Positions 42,670 through 54,847 are shown, counted from the first letter of the stretch. The stretch is 64,000 nucleotides of DNA from Lachnospiraceae bacterium (GCA_900199595.1 FZRB01000012.1:1-64000), one strand, 5' to 3'. Program-made: numbers and translations. Notes: generated by a model not told the origin, from the sequence alone.

Positions 42670-43066
42670 TCAGGCTATATACATTCCTGCCGGATCCAGC
42701 AGATTCTTTAATTCATATATTGAAATCATTGCATTTCTACAATTATTAATCTTACGATTCATCTCTTCCTCAGGATCCTTAGGAGCAAAGAATGGTTTTG
42801 TAGTATTCATTGTAGATTGAACAGCGTTCTTGTAACCGCCATTATCTATAGCAACAGTCATGACATTTCCCTTGATACATATACAGAAATAATAGTTCTG
42901 TCTCAAGCGAAGCAAGGTCTCTATCATGGCAGGAGTCAGGAAGCGATAAGCTTTCTCTATCATATTCATCATAAATAAGCTGAAGACAGTCAGCATATAT
43001 TCTGTTGTTACTCCCACTTGCAAGAGGATTAAAAAATCCTATTGGAATCAAATTGAAAATATTCAT
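42670..43066 (-). pseudogene. Frameshifted gene remnant, unknown
   Basis: Two overlapping frames. The first starts MNIFNLIPIGFFNPLASGSNNRIYADCLQLIYDEYD (from 43066), and after a shift near 42960 the rest reads KAYRFLTPAMIETLLRLRQNYYF to the end at 42670. The N-terminus resembles the start of DUF5716/JetA-type proteins, but this is weak. The break is consistent with a decayed gene. Confidence 0.5.
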
Positions 43067-43086
43067 CTAAATGTCCTAATATATAT

Positions 43087-44394
43087 TTAATCTTTCAAAC
43101 ACCCCACTGGGACAACCTTCACACCATTATCAGTTGTATATGCCATTTCAGCATTGGCACATATAATCATTAGTAAAGATGGTTCTCTATAGGTAACGCC
43201 CGGATGTTCTTTATTTGAAAGAGCCTTTTCATTATGTTGTCTAATTACATCTCTAAATTTTAACAAACCCTCTTCAGCCTTTGGTACAGCATTTACACCG
43301 GTCTTTATCTCTATCAGAGCATATCTTCCATCAGAAAGCTGATACACTGCATCAGCCTCGAGTCCTGTATCATCACTATAATGCATGACTCTTGCATTTT
43401 GAGTTTCAGCATATGACAAAAGGTCCCTAATAACCAGATTTTCAAAGGCATGACCAAACATATCTAAATCCATATTAAAATAATCGGGTTTAATTCCCAA
43501 AGCAGCCAGTCCGATAGATGGATCAATAAAAATGTGTTTTTTTGCTGATCTGATTGCCGTTTTGGATCTTATCTGAGGAGTCCAGGCATCTATATCTTTT
43601 ATCACATATAACTTTTCCAAAGCTTCTATATAAGAAGAAATTGTAATATCTGTTATATTATACGATGCCCTTATATCAGAGTTTATTACCGTTTTTTTAG
43701 ATAATGTAGCCATATTTCTAGCGTATGACCAAAGAATAGTTCTTGCCCACTCCGGATTTCTCTTTACTCCATCAACTGCACTAATATCCTTTTTATATAT
43801 TTGTTCGAAATAGTCTGTTGCGATTCGAAGCTTAGCAGCGTCGTCTTTTATTGCGAGGCATCTTGGCCATCCACCTCGACAAATAATATAAAAAAGATCT
43901 TCTAATTTCAGATTGCTTTTTTCACCATCTATATCATACTTATCATCATCGAATAATCTGGATATAGAAACTCCTCCAGTCGACTCACCAGTTTCATATA
44001 ATGTCATAGGATACATGGTTATTTCAGAAATTCTTCCGGTCCCAGTATGAGGGGTATCGATTTTTTTGCTTGATGATCCTGTCAGATAATACTCTCCAAA
44101 AGCTTCAGGATTGTCGTCACAATCTTTTCTTATTGTCCCCCATATCTTTGGAGCATCCTGCCATTCATCAAACAAAATAGGTTTTTCATTTTTCAAAAAT
44201 AGCCTGGGAGCTGTATTAGCAATGCTTAAATATCCTTCTCTCTTTTCTTCATCCTGGAACTCAATGATTGTTTTACATCTTTCATTAGCAGTTCTCGTTT
44301 TTCCACAACCTTTTGGACCCACTATATTTATGGCATTGAAAGCCTTAATCATTTCATCTATATATTTATCTATCACTCTTATATAATATCTCAT
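43087..44394 (-). CDS. ATP-binding protein, AAA_14 + DUF4143
   Basis: 435 aa. Walker A VGPKGCGKTRTA, Walker B KPILFDEWQDAPK, sensor YYLTGSSSKK. The DUF4143 region has FGHAFENLVIRDLL and a nuclease-like core GLEADAVYQ ... YALIEIKTG. Third ATPase of this kind in the window. The upstream region holds three CGAAAAA-containing iterons (44451-44513), reminiscent of the palindrome core upstream of the ATPase at 1581. Function unknown; the repeats suggest autoregulation. Confidence 0.88.
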   Translation of the reverse strand: MRYYIRVIDKYIDEMIKAFNAINIVGPKGCGKTRTANERCKTIIEFQDEEKREGYLSIANTAPRLFLKNEKPILFDEWQDAPKIWGTIRKDCDDNPEAFGEYYLTGSSSKKIDTPHTGTGRISEITMYPMTLYETGESTGGVSISRLFDDDKYDIDGEKSNLKLEDLFYIICRGGWPRCLAIKDDAAKLRIATDYFEQIYKKDISAVDGVKRNPEWARTILWSYARNMATLSKKTVINSDIRASYNITDITISSYIEALEKLYVIKDIDAWTPQIRSKTAIRSAKKHIFIDPSIGLAALGIKPDYFNMDLDMFGHAFENLVIRDLLSYAETQNARVMHYSDDTGLEADAVYQLSDGRYALIEIKTGVNAVPKAEEGLLKFRDVIRQHNEKALSNKEHPGVTYREPSLLMIICANAEMAYTTDNGVKVVPVGCLKD

Positions 44395-44450
44395 TTAATC
44401 TATACCTCCATACTTATTATGCAATGCATCATGTAATAATTCAAGTTCAT

Positions 44451-44513
44451 TTTATGTTTTTCGGCATTTTTATTTTGGGTTTTTCGACTTTTTTATTTTG
44501 GTTTTTTCGATTG
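44451..44513. repeat. Iterons upstream of the DUF4143 ATPase gene
   Basis: Three tandem copies of a roughly 22-bp unit. On the minus strand each reads approximately CGAAAAAcCCAAAATAAAAA. The spacing of about two helical turns is typical of operator iterons. Located 57-120 bp upstream of the start at 44394. Confidence 0.7.
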
Positions 44514-44525
44514 TATAGTACCAAA

Positions 44526-44559
44526 AAAACTCGCACTCATTATAGCGAATGCGAGTTTT
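44526..44559. terminator. Hairpin terminator
   Basis: 10-bp stem AAAACTCGCA/TGCGAGTTTT around a 14-nt loop, between the hairpin array and the iterons. Confidence 0.65.
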
Positions 44560-44640
44560 TCACGTTGATAAACCCTCCACTTTTAAGGTAGGAGCTCTCC
44601 TGTTGTTTTATCTAATTAGCAACCCCCCTGAGCGATCTGT

Positions 44641-44840
44641 GCCATATCAGCTACGCTGATATGCAAGCCTTGCTTGTGCCAAGCATGTTTCACATGCTTG
44701 CAATCCTTGCTTCGCAAGTATTGATTCCACTTCGTGGACTGCATCTGCCTACGGCAGACCCTCGATTCTTCGAATCGAGAGCTTATTCGCAAGTCTTGGT
44801 TCTGCTTCGCAGAACGCATCCTCCGCTTCGTTTCGGACCC

Positions 44841-44848
<8 letters not shown>
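44641..44848. repeat. Array of eight short palindromes with 3-nt loops 3' of gdhA
   Basis: Consecutive perfect hairpins with 5-9 bp stems and loops TAC, CTT or TTC: 44644-44662, 44664-44676, 44680-44700, 44706-44718, 44726-44738, 44744-44758, 44761-44779 and 44799-44815. Examples are CTCGATTC-TTC-GAATCGAG and TCTGCC-TAC-GGCAGA. The array directly follows the gdhA stop. It makes both strands look coding-like, but I see no real gene. Confidence 0.85.
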
Positions 44849-46252
<1,404 letters not shown>

Positions 46253-46297
46253 TTAGGCTACTTGCAGAACTTCTGCACTTTGCCCCACTAAAGCAGA

Positions 46298-46326
46298 ATT
46301 ATATACTAAGAAAAGCGAGTTGTAAA
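46298..46326 (-). promoter_or_regulatory. gdhA promoter
   Basis: TTTACA (46321-46326), 17 bp, TATAAT (46298-46303) on the minus strand, about 100 bp before the ATG. Confidence 0.65.
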
Positions 46327-46440
46327 TAATAAAATTAAGTTTTTTTGTATTATTATTAAGTTTTTTTAGTTTTTTATGAATTAAGTTCTTTTTATAAATA
46401 ATTTATGTAAACTGTTCAGTTTTATGTAAACCGTTATTCG

Positions 46441-47694
46441 TTAAAATACTATGGATATTCTCGTTCCTATGTCTTTTCTGGATAGGATTTCGAAATGTCC
46501 ATTATGCTTATCCACGATCCACTTGGCTATAGACAGTCCCAGACCGGTTCCCTGAACCTTTCTGGTATCATCTGCTCTGTAGAATCTTTCAAACATATGC
46601 TTTACATCTGATTCTGCCATTCCCATTCCATTATCCTGAACTCTCATAAATGGTCTTCCGTCATCGTTGAAACCAACTGAAAGACTTATCTCATCTCCTT
46701 CATTTGTATACTTAGCTGCATTATCTACCAGAATTCTCATTGCCTGTTTTATCATAGAAGGATCTACATTCATGAACACATTTTCATTCTTCTCAAAGAA
46801 TCTATATACATGATGTTCGTCAATCATAAGCGATTCCTCATATATTTCCTTCATGACATCATTCAGCTTTACATTTTCAAATTTCATCGTATTACGTCCG
46901 GCATCACCTCTGGCAAGGAAAAGAAGCTGTTCAACCAGATGATTCATATGATCCGATTCATTTTTTATAGCAGTAATGGATTCATTAAGGATTTCTTCAT
47001 CCTCCTTGCCCCATCTGTCAAGCATATTTGCATAGCCCTTAATTACTGAAATTGGAGTTCTTAATTCATGTGAAGCGTCATTTACGAATCTTGCCTGCTG
47101 CATATATGTATCATGCATTTTCTTAAGCATGTTGTTCATCGCTGCTTCTATTCCCAGAAGATCTGAGTCACCAAGGGAAAGCTCCGTAGTCTGTTCAGGC
47201 GATATATGCTCTATAGCATCTTCTACTATCTGGAACTTAGTTTCATCAAATGGCATTTTCGTGAGCTCATCATATTTTATCGCCATATCATTTATAGGGC
47301 TCAGTATCTTCTTTATCTTTCTATGCTCAGCATAATAGGAGAACAAAAGTCCCAGCTGCTGAAAGATAATTGCCACAGCTACAGCTATAATAGCTGCCAG
47401 TAACACATCAAACGCCTTCTTTTCCAGGAGTACTTTATCCTTGTACTCGACAACATAACGAAGATTAGAGAGACCTTCTCCTCTTGTGGTGAAATTTCTA
47501 TCATAATTCCAGACTATCTCCCCCAGATTATCTGTCTCTGTCTGAATAATCCATAATAAAAAAATGGCTACAAATAAAAATATATTTGCAGCTGAATAAG
47601 CCCCGACCTTACCACGAATAAGCTGACTATGGAGCTTATTCGTGATCGAGGACATCCTTTTTGCTTCTTTATTTTTACTCTGACTTGATGACAT
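46441..47694 (-). CDS. Sensor histidine kinase
   Basis: 417 aa. Two transmembrane helices (about 35-52 and 86-106) flank a roughly 35-residue external loop. A HAMP-like region and DHp box NDASHELRTPISVIKGYANML with the phospho-His follow. The ATPase has N-box ILVDNAAKYTNEG, DNGMGM, and GTGLGLSIAKWIVDKHNG. Overlaps the response regulator gene by 20 bp; starts behind GAGGAGTAGGAT. With the short sensor loop it probably senses the envelope or membrane state. Confidence 0.93.
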   Translation of the reverse strand: MSSSQSKNKEAKRMSSITNKLHSQLIRGKVGAYSAANIFLFVAIFLLWIIQTETDNLGEIVWNYDRNFTTRGEGLSNLRYVVEYKDKVLLEKKAFDVLLAAIIAVAVAIIFQQLGLLFSYYAEHRKIKKILSPINDMAIKYDELTKMPFDETKFQIVEDAIEHISPEQTTELSLGDSDLLGIEAAMNNMLKKMHDTYMQQARFVNDASHELRTPISVIKGYANMLDRWGKEDEEILNESITAIKNESDHMNHLVEQLLFLARGDAGRNTMKFENVKLNDVMKEIYEESLMIDEHHVYRFFEKNENVFMNVDPSMIKQAMRILVDNAAKYTNEGDEISLSVGFNDDGRPFMRVQDNGMGMAESDVKHMFERFYRADDTRKVQGTGLGLSIAKWIVDKHNGHFEILSRKDIGTRISIVF

Positions 47695-48394
47695 ATCCTA
47701 CTCCTCTGACAGTCTGAATCATTCGCACGTTAAAGGCTTCATCTATCTTTGTTCTTAAATATCTGACATAAACATCTATTACATTTGTCTCACCGAGATA
47801 ATCATATCCACAAACTCTTTCCAGAAGAGTGTCCCTCGATAAAACTATATCCATATTTTCCAGGAGGACTTTAAGCATTACAAACTCCCTGTTTGTAAGC
47901 TCAATAGTATGTCCGTCATACTTAACAACATGTCTCTTATCATCCAGTGTAAGCGCATTCCATCTGAGTATGCCTTCCTCATTATCACCTTCGGATGCAG
48001 AAGATAAACTCTTGTTTCCGGCATTTTCACCGCTGTAAAGCTTCAGTGCTACTCTTATTCTTGCAAGAAGCTCTTCTATAGCAAAAGGCTTGGTTATGTA
48101 GTCTACTGCCCCTGCATCAAGTCCGGATACTTTGTCCATAACAGCATCTCTGGCTGTAAGCAGAATTACCGGAGTTGATTTTTCCCTGCTGAGGCGCCTC
48201 ATAACTTCAAGCCCATTTAAGCCCGGGAGCATAATATCAAGTAGTATCAGATCATAATCCTTCTCTATAGCCTTATCCAACGCATCACGTCCATTCATTA
48301 CCTTATCTACCGTGTAGCCCTCATGAATAAGCTCCAGTTCAATAAATCTGGCTAATTTTTCCTCATCCTCTACTACTAATATGTATGCTCCCAT
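47675..48394 (-). CDS. OmpR/PhoB-family response regulator
   Basis: 239 aa. Receiver domain with phospho-Asp in LILLDIMLPGLNG, acidic pair VVEDEEKL, and Lys in YITKPFA. The winged helix has LTNREFVMLKVLLEN and DVYVRYLRTKID ... VRGVGYVIKSE. An acidic Ser-rich linker (SSASEGDNEE) joins the two. Partner of the histidine kinase downstream. Confidence 0.94.
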   Translation of the reverse strand: MGAYILVVEDEEKLARFIELELIHEGYTVDKVMNGRDALDKAIEKDYDLILLDIMLPGLNGLEVMRRLSREKSTPVILLTARDAVMDKVSGLDAGAVDYITKPFAIEELLARIRVALKLYSGENAGNKSLSSASEGDNEEGILRWNALTLDDKRHVVKYDGHTIELTNREFVMLKVLLENMDIVLSRDTLLERVCGYDYLGETNVIDVYVRYLRTKIDEAFNVRMIQTVRGVGYVIKSE

Positions 48395-48409
48395 ATATAA
48401 ACCCTCTTT

Positions 48410-49096
48410 TTACTTTTCATTATTTTCAGCAGATCCCACTGTTGCCTCAGCTGCAGTATCAGTATTTTCTACTGTTGCTTCTGCTACTGTATTTGTGTTA
48501 TCTACTGTTGCTTCTGTTCTGTAGATGCTTGATGCTGCACTAGCTGCATCACTATACTCTGTATTGGAATTATCTGAAGTAAAGCTTTCCTTTGCTTTAT
48601 CTGCAAGATCAGATGCCTGACCAAGTATCTCATTTACTTCCTTCGCATCATCTTTTCCTTCTATAGAGTATCTGCACTCAAGGAAGAGTGAAATTACAAA
48701 TACTATCAGAAGCAGATGCCATGCACAAAGGATAATTATGATTGATAACCAGAGTGGGATATTCAGAACTGTTTCACCCTTTCTTGTTACCTTAAGGGAA
48801 TTATCAACTGTGTACTGGAAACCTCTCTTTATTCCATCACCGATTGTCTTAAAGATACTCTTTCCTGTATCTTTCTTTGTATTTTCCACAGCTGCCGGAA
48901 CATCCTTATATCCTGCATTATCCTCAGGTCTTGTTGTATATATTGTCTGCTCAGGCTGCGAAACCTTATTCTGCTTCTCAAGAATTATCATAGCATCCAG
49001 AAGATCACCATTTGCTTCCTCTAATGCTTTCTTTGCATCCTCATATGATACATGTGCCTTCTCAACTAACTTTTCAACCTTTTCAAAATTTTCCAT
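48410..49096 (-). CDS. DUF4342 (UBA-like) membrane protein
   Basis: 228 aa. Residues 1-45 are a UBA/TS-N-like three-helix domain (VEKLVEKAHVSYEDAKKALEEANGDLLDAMIIL), then a linker, a basic amphipathic part and one transmembrane helix (LWLSIIIILCAWHLLLIVFVISLFL). The C-terminus is acidic and repetitive, with tandem VDNTNT/VENTDT/AAEATV units. 15 bp upstream of the response regulator, so it belongs to the same operon. Possibly a membrane stress protein; function unproven. Confidence 0.8.
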   Translation of the reverse strand: MENFEKVEKLVEKAHVSYEDAKKALEEANGDLLDAMIILEKQNKVSQPEQTIYTTRPEDNAGYKDVPAAVENTKKDTGKSIFKTIGDGIKRGFQYTVDNSLKVTRKGETVLNIPLWLSIIIILCAWHLLLIVFVISLFLECRYSIEGKDDAKEVNEILGQASDLADKAKESFTSDNSNTEYSDAASAASSIYRTEATVDNTNTVAEATVENTDTAAEATVGSAENNEK

Positions 49097-49317
49097 TTTT
49101 ATTTCCTCATCTTTCTTTATAATCTTTTCTCATTTATCTGTCTTCAGGAACTTACGATTTCCTTTTGACAATTCGTATTCTAATATTAATAAATAAAACT
49201 GTCTTTATGAAAAGATTAAAAAAAGATTAAAAAATTTGCCCCCTTTATAAAGTAATGTTAAGATATATATACTATGAAAAAACAATCATAAATCCAGTCA
49301 CGAGGAAGGTATAAGTA

Positions 49318-50901
49318 ATGGCTTATATAGTAAACAATATAAAATGGGACAGAATCTGGATATCATTTTACATAGATAATATCTCACCTGATTCCAATGA
49401 AGGTTATCCTACATTTTATATAAAGGACCTGAGTAGTGAATACTATGCCAAGCTTCGCCACTCCGAAGATAACCCTTCTGAATATAAGCTGAATATAACA
49501 AACCCCGGTAACTGTAGGATGCTCCCTGCAGGTGTATACAGCGTTCTCTCATCGGAGAATGAACCTGTAACATACTCTAATACTATAAACGTTAAAAGGT
49601 ATAATCGTCAATTCATTTATTTCCATAGCGAAAGAGCCTACAGAGTACAGTTTTCCGCTCGTAACGGCCTGAGGATAAAAACAAGTGATACCAAGCTTAA
49701 GAATCTCGGACTTAAGAAATGTATTATCTCCGGCCTCAGACGTTCCAGGCACAATCTAGCAAAGGCTATACTGAGACTTATCTATAATATCTTCTACCTG
49801 ATGTATCACAGGAAGGATTCTTCAGATATTCATAGCATTAAGAACCCCCGCATACTCCTGATGTCAGATCAGAGTGAAGCAATAAGTCCTAACATGGCAG
49901 CGCTTAAAGTCAGACTGACTGAAGAAGGCTACGCCCCCGAAGAAGCTCTCAGAGCTGTAACCACAAAGCACTATAGTCTCCTTCACTGGATTAAAACACT
50001 TAAGAAGATAGCCGAAGCTGATTATATATTTCTGGATGATCACAGTCAGACGACAGACTGGCTTACTATAAAAAATACTATCATTACACAGCTGTGGCAC
50101 GCCGGTGCCGGCTTTAAATCCACCGGTTACAGCAGATTTGGAATGCCTGCCAGTCCCGCTCCATGGTCCGGTCACAGACAGTACACGTATGGCATAGCCG
50201 GCTCAAAAAAGATAAGACACTTCTTCTCCGAAGTATGGGGAATAAACGATTCTCAGGTACTCCCTACAGGAATGCCAAGGCTGGATGAATATCTGGATGA
50301 CGATCACAAACGAAATGCCATGGAAAGGATTCTTTTACATAATCCTATATTATGTAAACAAAGCCGCATTATTCTTTTTGCTCCTACCTACCGTGGAGAA
50401 AACAAAAAGCATGCCTACTATCCGTATGACATGCTTGATTTTGATAAGCTTTATAAGCTGTGTCAGGACACAGATTCTGTGATCATATTTAAAATGCATC
50501 CTTTTATTTCCGAGCCCGTCCCTATTCCTGAAGAGTATAAAGACAGACTCACCGATATGTCCGATTATCCGAATATAAATGATCTCTTCTACATCACGGA
50601 TCTTCTTATTACCGACTACTCATCGAACATATATGAATTCTCACTAATGAAAAAACCTATGCTCTTCTTTGCCTACGATATAAAGGATTATATGAAGGAA
50701 CGCGGTTTTCATAGAGACTACAGAACTAATGTTCCGGGCAAAATTGTCGAATCCTTCGATGACATGGTAAATGCGATCTATTCTGAAGACTTCGAATATG
50801 ATAAGGTTGCCGAATATATAGAGAACAACTTTGATTACGTAGATACTCACGCATGTGACCGTATAATAGAGTGGATCATACGAGGAAATCTACCTTATTA
50901 A
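49318..50901 (+). CDS. CDP-glycerol glycerophosphotransferase family protein
   Basis: 527 aa behind GAGGAAGG. The N-terminal roughly 120 residues form an extra beta-rich domain. The C-terminal TagF/TagB-like domain has TQLWHAGAGFKSTG, FAPTYRGENKK, IFKMHPFI and LLITDYSSNIYEFSLMKKPMLFF, which hold the catalytic residues. It should transfer glycerol- or ribitol-phosphate to a wall or lipid-linked glycan. It lies opposite glpK, whose product feeds glycerol-3-phosphate. Confidence 0.88.
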   Translation: MAYIVNNIKWDRIWISFYIDNISPDSNEGYPTFYIKDLSSEYYAKLRHSEDNPSEYKLNITNPGNCRMLPAGVYSVLSSENEPVTYSNTINVKRYNRQFIYFHSERAYRVQFSARNGLRIKTSDTKLKNLGLKKCIISGLRRSRHNLAKAILRLIYNIFYLMYHRKDSSDIHSIKNPRILLMSDQSEAISPNMAALKVRLTEEGYAPEEALRAVTTKHYSLLHWIKTLKKIAEADYIFLDDHSQTTDWLTIKNTIITQLWHAGAGFKSTGYSRFGMPASPAPWSGHRQYTYGIAGSKKIRHFFSEVWGINDSQVLPTGMPRLDEYLDDDHKRNAMERILLHNPILCKQSRIILFAPTYRGENKKHAYYPYDMLDFDKLYKLCQDTDSVIIFKMHPFISEPVPIPEEYKDRLTDMSDYPNINDLFYITDLLITDYSSNIYEFSLMKKPMLFFAYDIKDYMKERGFHRDYRTNVPGKIVESFDDMVNAIYSEDFEYDKVAEYIENNFDYVDTHACDRIIEWIIRGNLPY

Positions 50902-50948
50902 TGATCAAATCTCGATTTGTACACGGTATCTTAATTATACAAGGTGTT

Positions 50949-52442
50949 TTAATTCTCCACCCAGTCAAAGCTACGGCCGACTGCCTTGCTCCATCCTGCC
51001 AGACGGCTCTTTCTTTCTTCCTCAGATATTTCAGGTTTATATACCTTATCTATGCTGAGAACAGTCCTGAGCTCATCACGTGAGGACCAGTAGCCAACTG
51101 CCAGTCCCGCAAGAAACGCCGCTCCCATGGCTGTACTTTCCAGACAGCTGGGTCTTACTACTGTGGCATTTATTATATCTGCCTGGGTCTGCATCAGGAA
51201 ATTATTTGCTGATGCACCACCATCTACCTTCAGTTCACTTAAAGTTACACCTGAATCTTTTTCCATAGCTGACAGAACATCACTTGTTTCATAGGCTATG
51301 GATTCAAGCGTTGCTCTGATAATATGATACTTATTAACTCCTCTTGTAATACCTACAATAACACCTCTGGCATACTGATTCCAGTACGGTGCACCAAGTC
51401 CTGTAAAGGCAGGTACCACATAGCATCCATTTGAATCAGGCACTTTTGTGGCCATATACTCTGAATCCTCTGCACTGTCTATAAGCCTCATCTCGTCGCG
51501 AAGCCACTGAACAGAAGCTCCGGCTATAAATACAGAACCCTCAAGGGCATACTGTACTTTTCCATCTATACCCCAGGCGAGTGTTGTAACCAGACCATTT
51601 TTTGAAAAGACAGGCTTATCACCTGTATTCATAAGAAGAAAACAGCCTGTTCCGTAGGTATTCTTGGCATTTCCCTTTTCCCAGCACTGCTGACCAAAGA
51701 GCGCAGCCTGCTGATCACCTGCTATACCTGCTATCGGAATCTCACGACCTAGGATGTGCTTGCTGGCACTTCCATATACAAAGCTGCTGTCCTTTACCTC
51801 CGGAAGCATGGATGCAGGTATATTCAGTTCCTTAAGTATATCCTCATCCCACTTAAGCTCATTAATGTTGAACATCATAGTTCTGGAGGCATTTGAATAA
51901 TCGGTTACATGAACCCTTCCGTGGGTCAGTTTCCATATAAGCCAGGTATCAACTGTACCAAAAAGAAGTTCTCCTTTTTCGGCTCTTTCTCTCACTCCGG
52001 GTACTTCTTCAAGTATCCATCTGAGCTTTGTCGCAGAAAAATATGCATCAATAACAAGCCCCGTCTTTGAACGGATAACATCCTCCAGTCCTTTTTCCTT
52101 AAGTGTATCACAATACTCCGAGGTTCTTCTGCACTGCCATACTATTGCATTATAAACCGGTTCACCGGTACTCTTATCCCATACTATGGTTGTTTCTCTC
52201 TGATTGGTTATTCCTATTCCGGCCACATCTTCAGCGCTCACGCCTGCCTTGGCCATGGTTTCAACTGCAACTCCGAGCATGGTAGACCATATCTCATTAG
52301 CATCATGCTCTACCCAGCCCGGTTTAGGATATATTTGTGTAAACTCTCTCTGAGCAACCGATACTATCTTTCCCGAGTGATCAAAAAGTATTGCTCTGTT
52401 ACTTGTTGTACCTGCATCAAGTGCCATTATAAATTTTGCCAT
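50949..52442 (-). CDS. glpK: Glycerol kinase
   Basis: 497 aa from the ATG at 52442 behind [25 protein letters not shown] is the phosphate-binding N-terminus; [31 protein letters not shown] and the second signature [13 protein letters not shown] and [15 protein letters not shown] follow. Phosphorylates glycerol to sn-glycerol-3-phosphate. It follows the EAL gene by 4 bp, an unusual partner. Confidence 0.95.
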   Translation of the reverse strand: MAKFIMALDAGTTSNRAILFDHSGKIVSVAQREFTQIYPKPGWVEHDANEIWSTMLGVAVETMAKAGVSAEDVAGIGITNQRETTIVWDKSTGEPVYNAIVWQCRRTSEYCDTLKEKGLEDVIRSKTGLVIDAYFSATKLRWILEEVPGVRERAEKGELLFGTVDTWLIWKLTHGRVHVTDYSNASRTMMFNINELKWDEDILKELNIPASMLPEVKDSSFVYGSASKHILGREIPIAGIAGDQQAALFGQQCWEKGNAKNTYGTGCFLLMNTGDKPVFSKNGLVTTLAWGIDGKVQYALEGSVFIAGASVQWLRDEMRLIDSAEDSEYMATKVPDSNGCYVVPAFTGLGAPYWNQYARGVIVGITRGVNKYHIIRATLESIAYETSDVLSAMEKDSGVTLSELKVDGGASANNFLMQTQADIINATVVRPSCLESTAMGAAFLAGLAVGYWSSRDELRTVLSIDKVYKPEISEEERKSRLAGWSKAVGRSFDWVEN

Positions 52443-52446
52443 TTTC

Positions 52447-54375
52447 CTACCCCACTTTTTTTTCAAAAAACTCTGTCAGCTGCTCTATTGGAATCGGTCG
52501 CGAATACTTATATCCCTGCAGATAAACAGCAGACATATCTATGCACCGCTTTTCATCAAGATCATTTTCAACACCCTCATAGAGGACTGAATAATTCAGA
52601 TCTCTGAACATATGAGCCAGATTCCCGACCATTTTTTCTGATTTTTCATTTTCTCCGCTGGCGACAACAAGAGAACGGTCAAACTTGATGATATCAAATG
52701 GAACCTCCATAATTCTCTCAAGATTTGAATAGCCCGTTCCAAAATCATCCAGGTAGAATTTAATACCTTGCTCCTTTAATTCATTTACCTTTGCCTTCAT
52801 GATAATAAAGTCATTTTCATTCTGGGACTCAGTTATTTCTATAGCAATCTTATCCTCAGGAATACCACTATCCTTTATTATCTTATTAATGTCATCGCAG
52901 AAATTATCATCCCTTAGTTCCAAAACCGAGATATTAACAGATATTCTGTTCACCTCATAGCCGTCAACGATCAGCTTTCTTATCTCGGTACAGGTTTTCT
53001 TCAGAATAATAAGTGACAGCACATGAATATACTGATTATCCTCTGCAAGATGAATAAACTGTTCCGGCAATACCATCCCTATCTGAGGAAGATTCAGCCT
53101 CATCAAAGCCTCAGCGGTATCGTATTTATTGGTCTCCATGTTATAAACCGGCTGGCAGTAAACAGCAACTCTCGAATCATCAAGATCACGCCTTCTATAT
53201 ATATCACCAAGCTGGTCAAGTATGTATTTTTCCTGATTGAATGTATTTATATCGTCATAATCAATGAAATGAACATCATTCTCCTTCATAAAACCATGGA
53301 TATGCTTTATGAAGCTTATATACTCATTTCTTCTGCTGATCTCCTCAAGAGAATGCCCCATTACTATTTTATAATCATAACGATACTTGGCATATTCTTC
53401 AAAGAATTCATTCAGGATCATATTTACTTTATTTTCAAAATCCGGATTTCTTCTCTTGTCGGCTATAAGCATTACGTGACCATTTGATATCTGGAAAAGA
53501 ACTGCTCCCCTGAAATACTTTCCCGCGAATCTTCTAAAGGTTTTATTCATTGTTTCAGGGAACTTCTTACCCTCTTCATCAAAATCCTTCATATAAAGAC
53601 TCATAAGGATAAATTCACGGCCACGACTATAATTATAGCTTACCTGATCCTCCAGAGCATTCACGTTTACTGAACCGATTTTTACATCATAAGGATTTGA
53701 ATGAAGCAGATACATCATTGCTATCAGCGGAAACAAAAAAGTAGCTGTAGTGAAAGAGGTCTGGTCGAATCTACCCTGAATAGCTATCACGAAAAATGAA
53801 ACAGCCATGGTACCATAGAAACCTGACATTACCTGGCCGTAAAGCCTGTCTTTGTACCTTATCATCATATACATAATAATTGAACAGAAGAATATATATC
53901 CAACCATGAATATATTAAAGCCTTCCATGGCTGCTCCTTTTACAGCTCCGTATTCTCCTATCCTGAAGCCAAAGCCAAACTTGGATCCCAGAATATCAAC
54001 AACCGTTATAATTACATAACCGGCTATACCTAAACCAAAAAGAATATATTTTTTTATTTTTTCCAGTTGCTGAACCTCTGCAATATATACAATATACAGA
54101 AAAAGATTTGCATAAAGAGATGCATGGAATAAGAATCTTAGACCATAAATGATATGATTATTTACATTTACGTAATCAAAATATAAATAATGATAGAAAA
54201 TATTAGATAAAGAAGACACAAAAAGAACGAAGATCATGCTCAAAAAAATAACAAAGCTTCTGGTCTTCTTTACATATGATGCTAAAATCAATACAGCCAT
54301 AACAACTGATACTGCTATGACAACTATATCTCCAACAGGTGAATAATTATCAAAAAATACTAAGGATCCATCCAT
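52447..54375 (-). CDS. 7TM-sensor EAL-domain c-di-GMP phosphodiesterase
   Basis: About 642 aa from the ATG at 54375. Seven or so hydrophobic segments cover residues 1-230, a degenerate GGDEF-like domain lies at about 245-375 (no GGDEF motif), and an EAL domain at about 395-640. The EAL motif (AEALMRL), [23 protein letters not shown] and YEGVEND are present, so it should be an active phosphodiesterase. HPt gene 20 bp upstream, glpK directly downstream. Confidence 0.9.
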   Translation of the reverse strand: MDGSLVFFDNYSPVGDIVVIAVSVVMAVLILASYVKKTRSFVIFLSMIFVLFVSSLSNIFYHYLYFDYVNVNNHIIYGLRFLFHASLYANLFLYIVYIAEVQQLEKIKKYILFGLGIAGYVIITVVDILGSKFGFGFRIGEYGAVKGAAMEGFNIFMVGYIFFCSIIMYMMIRYKDRLYGQVMSGFYGTMAVSFFVIAIQGRFDQTSFTTATFLFPLIAMMYLLHSNPYDVKIGSVNVNALEDQVSYNYSRGREFILMSLYMKDFDEEGKKFPETMNKTFRRFAGKYFRGAVLFQISNGHVMLIADKRRNPDFENKVNMILNEFFEEYAKYRYDYKIVMGHSLEEISRRNEYISFIKHIHGFMKENDVHFIDYDDINTFNQEKYILDQLGDIYRRRDLDDSRVAVYCQPVYNMETNKYDTAEALMRLNLPQIGMVLPEQFIHLAEDNQYIHVLSLIILKKTCTEIRKLIVDGYEVNRISVNISVLELRDDNFCDDINKIIKDSGIPEDKIAIEITESQNENDFIIMKAKVNELKEQGIKFYLDDFGTGYSNLERIMEVPFDIIKFDRSLVVASGENEKSEKMVGNLAHMFRDLNYSVLYEGVENDLDEKRCIDMSAVYLQGYKYSRPIPIEQLTEFFEKKVG

Positions 54376-54401
54376 TAGCAAAACCCCGATACAAGTGTTT
54401 T

Positions 54402-54737
54402 TTACATAGCCCCGAGTACGTCTCTTTTCTGAAGCAGATCCTGAATGAGCGGTTTATAATCTATGTCTTCCCTCGCACGTAACAGTTCTGTGATCTCCGC
54501 TGCCTTCTCATACATAGGCGTTATGGAGAGATTACCAAGAACCCCTTTAAGCGCGTGTGCTGCCTCAAATGCAGCATCAAGATCTCCTGCTTCGATTGCA
54601 TCAGAAAGCTTATCAAAACTCGGCTCCCCCGCTACAGTAGATACAAGTCTAAGATATAAGGCTTCATTATTCATACATCTTGTCAGACCTTCATCTGTGT
54701 CAACTCCAAAACTTTTAAGTGCATCTATTGTAATCAT
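54402..54737 (-). CDS. Histidine phosphotransfer (HPt) domain protein
   Basis: 111 aa, all-helical. The phospho-His is in AAFEAAHALKGVLGNLSI, the classic HPt site; flanking helices match. A single-domain HPt protein passes phosphate from a hybrid kinase to a response regulator. No such kinase is next to it, so it may serve the EAL sensor in the same operon or a distant system. Confidence 0.9.
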   Translation of the reverse strand: MITIDALKSFGVDTDEGLTRCMNNEALYLRLVSTVAGEPSFDKLSDAIEAGDLDAAFEAAHALKGVLGNLSITPMYEKAAEITELLRAREDIDYKPLIQDLLQKRDVLGAM

Positions 54738-54779
54738 ACCTTTACTCCTTCACCTGTCACACAGTTTTTTGCAAATAAA

Positions 54780-54810
54780 AAGGGTGAAATGAAACAAATC
54801 ACTCACCCTT
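54780..54810. terminator. Terminator between HPt and AAA-like genes
   Basis: AAGGGTGA ... TCACCCTT, 8-bp stem with a 15-nt loop. It lies 37 bp past the stop of the minus-strand gene at 54848. Confidence 0.55.
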
Positions 54811-54847
54811 AATTATACTATAAAAACAGTATATATGAAAGAAATAT

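Noticed and set aside
42670-43066. Wadjet JetA component
   Set aside because: Only the first 25 residues look like the start of DUF5716/JetA; the gene is frameshifted and no jetB/C/D genes are near. Not enough to call the system.
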